Below are positions 7,601 to 13,620 of a DNA stretch of 13,620 bases, one piece after another. Numbering within the stretch: position 1 is the first letter of the stretch; every line of letters begins with the position of its first letter. The notes under the pieces are model-generated. The model saw only the letters and a program-made list of their open reading frames with translations. It did not search any database and was not told the DNA's origin. Both the position numbers and the translations under genes were made by a program. Origin of the DNA: Stramenopiles sp. TOSAG23-2 (Eukaryota > Sar); contig LT649793.1 of NCBI GenBank assembly GCA_900128395.1, positions 1 through 13,620 on the forward strand. The letters run 5' to 3'.

Positions 7601-8429
7601 AGGCTTTTATATACATTTCTGAACTTTTAATTGGTTTGCTTTTGTTTTTACCACGTGGACTATTCGTCAAGACATCAATAACATCATCATCATTCAATGA
7701 ATCATCGCTTGAATTCTCCGAAGAATCATCACTATAAACGTCGGAAAAATCATCTTCAGAAGTACTATCATTATTTGCATGAACTGGAAAATCAAAAACG
7801 TCGCGTCGCAAACTTTGTTGACTTTTCCCTTCATATTTGTCTTTTAAGTTAAAATTGTTACTAGATGCGCCATATATGGAGGTATTAGTATTTTTTAAAG
7901 CTGTCAATGCAAACACATTACTACTTATATTGGAGTAATAGTCCATTTTTCTATCAAACGTATTCCCTGCACTTGCATTGGATCCATACTTTTCATTAAT
8001 TAATTTTTTTTTCATTGCTGTTTTTGTCATAAATGGAAGTTTCTCGTTCTTATTTATTTCCATATCCTTACTTTCAGTTGTCGCCACTCCTTCCGCTTCT
8101 TCTTGTTCATCACCTACTAAATTTTCCATTCGTTCCGTCAAATCTGTTATTTGAAAAAACTGTTCAAACATTTCTGGATCTAACAATATTTTAGTATACA
8201 CAAGGTCTAACGAGGTGCGAAATCGAATAGCTATTCTAGCAGCTACATCTAAAGGCAAAGGCAATTCACCAGTTGATACGTTTATATATGGGGTACTATC
8301 AAATTCGTTAACATCAACTTTTGGTGCTTTTTTACCTTTCTTTTTTTTACCTTTTTTCTTCTTTCCGCCTTTCTTTTTACCACCTTTGCCTTTCTTCTTC
8401 TTACCACCCTTTTTCTTTTTCTTCGGCAT
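4662..8429 (-). CDS. Large LRR protein with duplicated EF-hand/p25-alpha-like modules
   Basis: This is a 1255-residue intronless frame, ATG 8429 to TAG 4662, convergent with RMP1. Residues 1-36 are almost only Lys and Gly. Residues 220-253 are acidic and Ser-rich. Residues about 295-575 contain ribonuclease-inhibitor-type leucine-rich repeats, with segments such as LTSLNVAWNNL, LKDLDISHNKM and LTTLNIDWNGL spaced roughly 28-35 residues apart; such repeats bind proteins. Two related helical modules follow. The first (about 690-792) has FRYYAATLG, SAWLKFCQEMRFID and YEFLELIVRT. The second (about 855-962) has FNFYARGDG, REWTHFCNESEIC and TDFLEALGRT. Their order recalls EF-hand or p25-alpha (TPPP) domains, but no clear Ca2+ loop is seen. 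A charged, probably coiled-coil stretch (about 1000-1060) and a Lys-rich end complete it. Lys-rich N-termini with RNI repeats are common in ciliary proteins, so a cytoskeletal or ciliary role is possible but inferred. Confidence 0.85.
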   Translation of the reverse strand: MPKKKKKGGKKKKGKGGKKKGGKKKKGKKKKGKKAPKVDVNEFDSTPYINVSTGELPLPLDVAARIAIRFRTSLDLVYTKILLDPEMFEQFFQITDLTERMENLVGDEQEEAEGVATTESKDMEINKNEKLPFMTKTAMKKKLINEKYGSNASAGNTFDRKMDYYSNISSNVFALTALKNTNTSIYGASSNNFNLKDKYEGKSQQSLRRDVFDFPVHANNDSTSEDDFSDVYSDDSSENSSDDSLNDDDVIDVLTNSPRGKNKSKPIKSSEMYIKACRATSSQIVTRVLHALEEDVESLDVNHGCLRSKGAILLFNVLENSTNEITTLSVRNNHIDGLAATAIANYVSKAPDLFDLDIGSNNIGGYKRQYVEALPALSKGLASGVSLEKLCLANNNFNDSFFIDFFQALCSDRNKTLKDLDISHNKMSWLSAQEMAKYLGTVNSLTSLNVAWNNLRIRGGKAIFEVLANNNMVTPDLTTLNIDWNGLDSEVAAIMSRWLLDSQSMQHITYSNNNIDAKGAIEIAKILEDNMSLEYMDASFNPLGTEGTKALIESLDTNGSLKVLRCIRTCIGRGIGDNVEKKEIEKVLKLRGEVILKRKIFTDIILDFPVADKGVFFSLTGEEKDTVDETEDETKDDSDAYYTSVWQIRCRDTDAESFWDTDVVQRRAFDSDWELSQISNLIYDIDELEPMQEILSRYFGTIRDLFRYYAATLGSGGNLLLFRKSAWLKFCQEMRFIDEDQLTTKDLSKLFGRCGGVPNEEGSSRQSDEGPTEEIQGLMRYEFLELIVRTSLQKYHTKSKTRKKEFDLLSPSEAIRRFMDKDILPYAFTTDHVGQFPGPSFFRGSDNFRDARLYFEEVNTTFCNYAEDLTTIFNFYARGDGSFTFATSYEMSLREWTHFCNESEICNDSFSRHDIALPFAYSIMCVVDETKSRNGDRVQDRRSLRSQIAFTDFLEALGRTAEMTESKTISDAKRPLSKKLDILIKHIISKNEAALKDEESGIADHFAEEKELELEKEREELVQLSKVFVPPDKGKVESEKKVEIKSSKDAEKARLQQLLGLIGKICARKIRADNVDQRIQTFPEFLHDFFMLEYGAGSLKKQLKSFLAEIAEFQSYDILVEWFGGVIGAKSEYDDDVLPLKGLRKTMKSYKKSLGATFLAVIESFLPLEHLEKRLRNSETLCHISNIKGATKNILKNKKDQDDCMKNFKIYLKNQGAGGAAKKVPFADTLNLLLLSWENRSKDNSGGGNSKRKKK

Positions 8430-9250
8430 GATGGTTATTGTGCTATTTTAAATTCCTATTCGTCTTTAATCTTGTTGTTTGATATATTTCTAACACAAGA
8501 AATACATTTGATGCAAGAGTTTAATATCAATACATGCATGTGTTGTGAGATGAATATTATTTTCCACAGTAGTGCATCATCATAATGGTAATAATATATA
8601 ACAGAGAGGTATAATAATAATAATAGTCGTCGTCAATATAATAGTTGCAATAATGGTATCAGTACCGTATATATCTGGACTAAGGAAAAAATAACTGTCG
8701 CCAACGCGAAGCTGTTGTAAGCATAAATATGGAAAGTTGGAGAAAGAAACCCCCGATTTACTATATTTAATAGAAATTATTGCATTAATATAAATAAGTT
8801 TAAAAGGGAAATTAAATTTATCAAAATATTAATTAAAATATCCACTTTTATTTTATTTTACTTTAGAATAGTCGTTTTGGTACCCATTTTAAGCCTGATA
8901 AATCTTTTTAATCCCTTTTTATGTTTACTAAATACCAGACGACTTATATAAAGCTGTAATAATAAATAACATATAATTGGATTATCATCACAACGAACTA
9001 TATCCTTTTCAATATATATATATTATATTAATAATAATTCATACATATTCACCACATCAAAACTTAAATTACACGAAAATGCATACTTCGTATGATGTAG
9101 GTATATATATATATGATTCTAGATGCTTGGTCGTATTAGTATTTCTTCGAAATTTTTAATAGAACCATATGCAGATATGCTGATGTATATACGATATACA
9201 TATATAGACTATGTGTTATATCATATATTTCCATCATTGATCAACAACAT
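8430..9250. other. Spacer upstream of the large LRR gene
   Basis: AT-rich spacer between two minus-strand genes. Its left part should hold the promoter and leader of the large LRR gene. It contains an AAT-type microsatellite at about 8610-8623, a small GGTA-TCAG-TACC inverted repeat near 8654-8665, and AT dinucleotide runs near 9014-9025 and 9100-9113. The right part should contain the 3' UTR of the membrane-protein gene. No RNA gene or convincing coding frame is visible; the short plus-strand frame at 8977-9159 has low-complexity composition and no recognisable motif. Confidence 0.4.
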
Positions 9251-10238
9251 TTACTTTGATTTTGCCGTTTCTTCTCGCTTATTCATAGCTGTGCCATAAG
9301 CCGTTGCACCTAAGAAAAGGCCGACGAAAGCGATCACCATGTTTACAACTTGTGCACTTGCATCATCTGTGTTACCGTCTACAACATTTTGAATACGGAA
9401 CATTTGCCACATTGCAAGTTGAGCAAAGTTGTAGATCCAGAAGTCTCTGCACATTCTTAGTTTAGAATTTTCATGTGAAATACCAAGAGCACAGAAACCC
9501 ATAATTCCTTGTGCCATCAAAGCTGAACCCCAACCGCCCATTAAAGTTCCAAACCATGCAACAGTTTCTGCACTGTATTGGCCTGAGCTTAAGTATTGAG
9601 CATTCATTCCATCAGCATTGAATACCATCATAACACCAAAGAATGTACCGACAACTGATTGGTATAGAATTGCACGTTCGACTGCATTGCCCATTTTAAA
9701 TGCAAATGAAACTTTGCTGCCAGAAGCTGACCATAAAGAAAAGCCACTTAAAGCAATGAAAACACCAATTACAATGTTTGCATATATACCAGATGCTGGC
9801 ATTCCAACTTTTGCTGCGAAGGCAAGGTCACGTGTTACTCCAACGAAAACGTTCATTACACCAAGAATCATTGCCCCTAAACCTGCGGCAGCTTCTGCGT
9901 CGGAATCAGCATACTTGGTCAACGATCTGAACGAACTGCCAAACCAAGTGAAGCCGAAACCAAACAATGCCATCATTCCATAAATCATGCGTCGATTATT
10001 TGCTCCACTTGGTAATTCGCAACCATATAATACTGCAATTTTGTCGGCGAACAAAAAGCATGCTAATCCAAACCAACTTGTCTGTATAACATATGAAGTA
10101 GATGTAGTTAGTTTTTAATTTGTTTATAATTATGTAAATAGGTGCAGGTAAAAAAAGGAAGAAATGATATTACAGATGTTTTAAACATACGTATTGGATA
10201 ATAAAGGTATTTCCCACTGATTTTGGTACGATAGCCAT
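9251..10238 (-). CDS. Polytopic membrane protein, two exons
   Basis: The spliced product is 292 residues. Exon 1 (10238-10191) begins ATG GCT ATC GTA and encodes MAIVPKSVGNTFIIQY. The intron is 10190-10082, and exon 2 (10081-9251) continues in phase 0 with TSWFGLACFLFADKIAVLYG and ends TAA. Reading exon 2 alone gives no upstream ATG, which supports the splice. About seven to eight hydrophobic helices are visible, around residues 10-35, 48-66, 82-98, 112-135, 153-170, 190-214, 227-245 and 260-280. They are rich in small residues (for example YGMMALFGFGFTWFG and GTLMGGWGSALMAQGIMGF). Loops are short and the Lys/Glu-rich tail (NKREETAKSK) is probably cytosolic. I do not recognise the family; a transporter or channel-like role would be a guess. 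Codons look more balanced, with more GC, than in neighbouring genes, which may mean high expression. Confidence 0.8.
10082..10190 (-). other. Spliceosomal intron in the membrane-protein gene
   Basis: The 109-base intron begins GTATGT directly after codon 16 (TAC) and ends TTATACAG before ACA AGT TGG. An ACTAAC branch-site motif lies at 10107-10112, about 25 bases before the acceptor. Donor, branch site, acceptor and preserved phase-0 frame all agree. Splicing it adds 16 residues plus the start of the first membrane helix to a frame that otherwise lacks an ATG. Confidence 0.85.
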
Positions 10239-10340
10239 TTTCGATTTTTGATCTTTTTCTTTTGTTTGTTGTTTTAGTATGTAGTTGTTTTTTTTTCTTT
10301 TTGTTATTGTTTGTTGTTTATGTGCTTTGCGTGTATAGAC
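10239..10340 (-). promoter_or_regulatory. A/C-rich (CAA-repeat) 5' leader of the membrane-protein gene
   Basis: On the minus strand, the bases before ATG 10238 are nearly free of G and T and read as CAACAAACAA-like and AAAAAC-like units, ending GATCAAAAATCGAAA before the ATG. Unstructured CAA-rich leaders are known to favour efficient translation initiation in eukaryotes. This suits a highly expressed gene. The transcription start cannot be placed from sequence alone. Confidence 0.45.
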
Positions 10341-10749
10341 TATGTCTGTATATAGATGTATGTTCTTTATCTTGGTGTTGGACAGTGTAATATTAATATC
10401 AAGTCCGGTAATAAATATTAAATATTATTTTAATTTGCCCCCCTTTATTTTGCCAAGTATGTAGTCTATGGATTATACTTAGTATATGTATAAACTGGTA
10501 AAGTGTTGTTCCTGTTAGTGGTGTGTAGTGTGTACCTGTGGTGATTTGTGTATTTTGCAAATTTTCAAATTTTTTTTGTTTTTTAAGCGCGGGAGGAAGT
10601 ACAACTCATATCCATACCTGGCATACCAGCATATTATACTTATTATAGACTATAACTTTAATTAATTTTGAAACAAAATATTTTGCCTTTCTCCTCGGAT
10701 TTACAATAATCAATAAAGCCATATTGATAGGTACTTTTATTTAACTCTA
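10341..10749. other. Spacer upstream of the membrane-protein gene
   Basis: This spacer probably contains the promoter of the minus-strand membrane-protein gene. Positions about 10508-10556 are G/T-rich on the plus strand, that is CA-rich on the minus strand (CACACTACACACCACTAACAG), similar in bias to the leader nearer the gene. It also has a C run and AT-rich stretch around 10405-10450. No coding frame or RNA gene is recognised. Confidence 0.35.
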
Positions 10750-10870
10750 TTAATACCGAATTGCACACTCCAGAATATTTTGTGAAAATTCTCTATTTCT
10801 ATCCTCAAGTACCAAGTACATCATTCCAGCATTGTTGAGTTCAGCAGGAGGGATTCCAGCCTTTGCACCT
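10750..10870 (-). pseudogene. Possible isolated 3' exon or gene remnant
   Basis: On the minus strand a protein-like stretch reads GAKAGIPPAELNNAGMMYLV, then LEDRNREFSQNILECAIRY and TAA at 10750. Upstream in the same frame there is only a T/A-rich, pyrimidine-dominated stretch with no ATG before a stop; it resembles the tail of an intron ending ...ACCGAAAG. The composition (PPAEL, LEDRNREF) is more protein-like than neighbouring spacer. It may be the last exon of a gene whose earlier exon I could not identify, or a decayed fragment. No family is recognised. Confidence 0.3.
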
Positions 10871-10886
10871 TTCGGTATAATAAAAA

Positions 10887-10902
10887 ATAATAATAATAAT
10901 AG
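10887..10902. repeat. AAT microsatellite
   Basis: A short run of AAT units on the plus strand lies just upstream (in minus orientation) of the possible exon at 10750-10870. It resembles the other AAT/ATT runs scattered in this window. Confidence 0.6.
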
Positions 10903-11096
10903 AAAGAAAATAATAATAGAATAAATATTTTTGATATTAATACACAAAAACAAAGTTTCAAAACACTGTGAATTAATCTATAGCATGGTCCGAAAATGAA
11001 ATACCAGAAGAGATATCCAAACTCTTTTTTACATTTTCCTTTTATCTACCACTATTGCACCCTTTGCACCACCGGAACAAATTAGTTTGTTAAGAA

Positions 11097-13013
11097 ATGA
11101 GTAGCAATGATGAAGAAAAGGAATGGGTTGTGAATCCATTACAAACAAATAATACAATGGATAAAAATCAATCAGAACCAATGCAGTTGGAATTTGACGA
11201 GACCAAACCTACAAAGTATCAAAGATGCAAGATTTTGTGTAGTCGTGAAAGTTTAATGATATCATTAATAGTAATCAGTTTCAGTTTAGGTAAATTTTAT
11301 ATATGGTTCCTCTTCTACCAACGAAGTATAAAGGGTGCGTGGGTATTTCTGGTTTTAGCTACGTTAGATTGGTTGCTATTTATATACTTTATCGCTCGTA
11401 TTTGTATGAACATTTGTTGCAAAAATATTTTAAATAAAGATGAGGATACACTTCCTCAGATGACAAAAGATAATATGAAAACTGAATTAGAAGGAGAGGG
11501 GGCTGGTGGAGTTGATACGAAAAAATCATCTACAATTGAAGTTTGGAAGTCTCGTTATATGGATGTATTTGATGTGAATGGAAAATATTACATTATAAAG
11601 ATGCATGTGGCTGAGGCGCTTGAGCACATTCAACAGATTTATTCACTAAACACCATTTACTTTTGCTCCATGCCTGTGGAAATCTCTCTTATTGTATGTT
11701 TCGTTTTGGCCATTGAAATATTGATATTGATATGGTCTACCTTCAATATGAGGTCACAAGAGGTACGGGATAGAATTGTATTGCTAGACATTTTGGTAGA
11801 CTTATTCTGCCTTTCATTCCCACTTTTATATACTTGGCTTATGTTTTATGTTCCCATAACAATAATTGAATTGTATTTAATATTGATTTATCCTTCACTA
11901 TCAGTTTTAGCAAAATTTAATGAGATCTGGGAAGATTATTTAAAAATAGATTTACAACGTCTCGATGCGAAAAACAAAAATAAAAAATCGACCACCGTTT
12001 CTCGTAGGCGAAGAAGCATTTTGAATTTATCTCATAATATAGAAACAATCGAAGCTCAAATAAAGCATTTTCCAGTTTGGCTTCGGTGCAGCTTTTCAGC
12101 ACTCAATTTAGCATTCTTTATGTTCTTCGCTAGCTTAATTGTGGTGCATACAGGAACAAAACCATCAGATGAGACATGCAGTAATATTTTAACAAATCAA
12201 ATTTGGAGTAATTGTCCAGTCCCAGTTCCATTTTGTAAAAATCCGTATGTTGCAAATTGCGATTGTGCAGTCCTGGAAATAATTAATTACACGAATAAAA
12301 CTTTGCCCCCGCAATTTGAGCAATTATCATCGTTAAAGAAGTTATGCCTTTTCAATGGACAATTAGAAACAATACCAACAGCATTTGGAAAAAACCATAA
12401 AAAGCTACTCCTGCTACTTATGATTGGGCAAAAGTTGAAGACATTGCCTGAAAGTATTGTAGAAATACCAGATCTAATAAATCTTGCTGTTTACAACAAT
12501 CAATTGACTTCGTTACCAGAGCGCATTGGAAGTTTGAAAAAATTGACTTATCTTCAAGCTTTTAATAATCAATTAACCAAATTGCCTTCGGATTTGGCGA
12601 ATATGGACAATTTGGTTAATCTTTACATGTGGAATAATTTAATAGAGTCCCTTCCAGAGAGTATGGATAAACTTCAGCGATTAGCAAAAGTTGATTTTCG
12701 TCATAATAATTTGAAACAACTACCCTCAACATCTAATAAATGGAATAATATTCAGTATCTTTATCTTGCAAATAACCCACTATGTGATGATAACGAGGTA
12801 AGCTTCCCGCCTAACTTGGAAGATGCTATTGGTTTGTGTAAGCAACAATGCACCGCAGATTGTCCAAGTTTTTGGTTGCACAATGGTTGGTGTGATGACA
12901 GTGATTATGCCTTCTATTACATGAAAAGCTATAAACCTGATATAAAGCCAAAACATAATAGTGGTTGCAACGTTGCCGACTGTCAATATGACACAGGGGA
13001 TTGCAAAACATAG
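11097..13013 (+). CDS. Multi-pass membrane protein with extracytosolic-type LRRs and a Notch/LNR module
   Basis: This is a 638-residue single-exon frame, ATG 11097 to TAG 13011-13013. An acidic N-terminus (1-45) is followed by hydrophobic helices at about 52-73, 81-103, 193-216, 228-247, 248-272 and 333-353. A Cys-containing segment (361-390) leads to leucine-rich repeats at about 405-560. These have the plant/SDS22-like spacing, for example LINLAVYNNQLTSLPERIGS and LVNLYMWNNLIESLPESM, about 23 residues per repeat. The C-terminus (585-636) has the Lin-12/Notch repeat pattern: Cys at 585, 589, 599, 624, 629 and 636, with GWCDD, GCNVADC and DTGDC. LNR modules bind Ca2+ and are disulphide-bonded, so the C-terminal half should face outside or the lumen; N-glycosylation sequons such as NYT (397-399) agree. 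That implies an odd number of helices from a cytosolic N-terminus, so one hydrophobic stretch may not span. A surface receptor or adhesion role is likely; no enzymatic domain is seen. Confidence 0.85.
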   Translation: MSSNDEEKEWVVNPLQTNNTMDKNQSEPMQLEFDETKPTKYQRCKILCSRESLMISLIVISFSLGKFYIWFLFYQRSIKGAWVFLVLATLDWLLFIYFIARICMNICCKNILNKDEDTLPQMTKDNMKTELEGEGAGGVDTKKSSTIEVWKSRYMDVFDVNGKYYIIKMHVAEALEHIQQIYSLNTIYFCSMPVEISLIVCFVLAIEILILIWSTFNMRSQEVRDRIVLLDILVDLFCLSFPLLYTWLMFYVPITIIELYLILIYPSLSVLAKFNEIWEDYLKIDLQRLDAKNKNKKSTTVSRRRRSILNLSHNIETIEAQIKHFPVWLRCSFSALNLAFFMFFASLIVVHTGTKPSDETCSNILTNQIWSNCPVPVPFCKNPYVANCDCAVLEIINYTNKTLPPQFEQLSSLKKLCLFNGQLETIPTAFGKNHKKLLLLLMIGQKLKTLPESIVEIPDLINLAVYNNQLTSLPERIGSLKKLTYLQAFNNQLTKLPSDLANMDNLVNLYMWNNLIESLPESMDKLQRLAKVDFRHNNLKQLPSTSNKWNNIQYLYLANNPLCDDNEVSFPPNLEDAIGLCKQQCTADCPSFWLHNGWCDDSDYAFYYMKSYKPDIKPKHNSGCNVADCQYDTGDCKT

Positions 13014-13166
13014 CCGGATACAAAAACGTTTGTTGTACTGTAAAATTACATAATTATATATACCTATAGGGTTCTTTTAGAATACCTTAAAAATATAATG
13101 TATAATTTCTGTGATAATTTTTATAAATTTTGTTTTGTTTTTGGCCTCCCACAACACAACAAAAAA

Positions 13167-13347
13167 TCACAACTTTTGCTTGTGATGTAATTTAATATCT
13201 TCCGTAAAATCTTCATTAAACGGCATGCCATATAAATGATTTATACTTTAAAGGCTTTGTTTCCCCTTTCGCTTTTAACATTGGATTAATTTTTGCCCAT
13301 TCTTTATCAAAATTTTCTCTATGGAGCGTAGTATTTAAATGAGTCAT
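13167..13347 (-). pseudogene. Short protein-like remnant with two overlapping frames
   Basis: On the minus strand ATG 13347 opens a 43-residue frame (MTHLNTTLHRENFDKEWAKI, then NPMLKAKGETKPLKYKSFIW, then HAV) ending TAA at 13216. An overlapping frame, shifted by one base, then reads LYGMPFNEDFTEDIKLHHKQ, then KL and TGA at 13167. Both stretches look like real protein and together suggest one C-terminal coding region broken by a single-base frameshift around 13240-13260. CTAAC followed by a CCATAG acceptor-like site (near 13320-13355) also allows a terminal exon of a gene lying to the right of the window. The 3' end faces the LRR-LNR gene. No family is recognised. Confidence 0.3.
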
Positions 13348-13620
13348 GTGTGTTAGAGTATAATAAATTATTTATTATTATTTATTACAGATGTGTGGCT
13401 ATCATTACAGTATTATTTTAGTTTATGTTTATTACATGAGATGTGCATATCCCTCTGCTCATATTTTAAGGTATGGGCTGTAGCAGGGAAGAACGAAGGG
13501 AATCAAGCTACAGTACTTCTTTCTACTCTGTTCCATAACGCCAACATCCATTATGGCACTATGAATAGTGTTATTTTTTTCATATTTTGACACTTTTTCC
13601 ACTATTTTAAATAGGAAAAT
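13348..13620. other. Right-edge spacer
   Basis: No recognised gene is present. It includes an ATT-type low-complexity run (about 13363-13390), the palindrome CTATTTAAATAG-like sequence near 13601-13613 (CTATTTTAAATAG), and a more GC-balanced stretch (13470-13570). The stretch has short open frames on both strands but no convincing motif. It could belong to an intron or exon of a gene that continues past the window. Confidence 0.3.

Noticed and set aside
8570-8590. Box C-like ATGATGA on the minus strand as a C/D snoRNA
   Set aside because: No CTGA box D is found at a suitable distance and no terminal stem is visible.
8977-9159. Plus-strand 60-residue frame
   Set aside because: It is Tyr/Ile/His-rich because of AT repeats, has no motif, and lies in the 3' flank of a minus-strand gene.
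10981-11096. Possible upstream coding exon with NEIPEEISKL, resembling an LRR
   Set aside because: It is a short frame with no start or splice evidence connecting it to the LRR-LNR gene, and the resemblance rests on about ten residues.
13480-13590. Plus-strand peptide AGKNEGNQATVLLSTLFHNA resembling part of a WrbA/NAD(P)H:quinone oxidoreductase
   Set aside because: The resemblance is limited to a few residues (Gly-Gln-x-Thr, Leu-Ser, His-Tyr-Gly), the key Gly-rich FMN loop is missing, and the neighbouring sequence does not extend it.

Overview
The window is AT-rich nuclear DNA from a eukaryote, most likely a unicellular protist or alga. The evidence is long monocistronic genes on both strands, wide AT-rich spacers, Asn and Lys homopolymer tracts from AAT/AAA microsatellites, and at least one spliceosomal intron with a GTATGT donor and an ACTAAC branch site. 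One protein joins multiple membrane segments to leucine-rich repeats and a Notch/LNR module, a combination I associate with stramenopile and related marine protists. That taxonomic guess is an inference. There are no bacterial operons, CRISPR arrays, tRNA or rRNA genes, and no recognisable transposon.

Layout, left to right. Positions 1-740 are spacer; its first part is strongly strand-asymmetric and may be the leader of a gene running leftward out of the window. Positions 741-2819 (minus) encode a 692-residue protein with an N-terminal TIR domain and two C-terminal SAP-type DNA-binding modules, an unusual pairing. A divergent spacer follows (2820-3630). The next gene (plus, about 3631-4405) is recognisable as RMP1, a protein subunit of RNase MRP, by its N-terminal NQHR motif, its hydrophobic core and its Lys-rich tail ending in IDDIFGF. 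It carries perfect tandem duplications at both ends: 76 bp across the start region and 124 bp across the stop codon. Convergent with it, 4662-8429 (minus) encodes a 1255-residue protein with a Lys/Gly-rich N-terminus, RNI-type leucine-rich repeats and a duplicated EF-hand/p25-alpha-like helical module, perhaps cytoskeletal or ciliary. After another spacer, 9251-10238 (minus) is a two-exon gene for a 292-residue polytopic membrane protein; its first exon and intron were worked out here from the sequence. A possible lone coding exon lies at 10750-10870 (minus). Positions 11097-13013 (plus) encode the multi-pass LRR-LNR protein. Near the right edge a short minus-strand coding remnant (13167-13347) shows two protein-like overlapping frames.

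The genes show no common pathway: RNA processing (RMP1), probable signalling or immunity (TIR-SAP), surface recognition or adhesion (LRR-LNR), a possibly cytoskeletal LRR protein and an unknown membrane protein. The strongest candidate for something undescribed is the TIR-SAP fusion. The most conspicuous DNA-level oddity is the pair of perfect tandem duplications bracketing RMP1.
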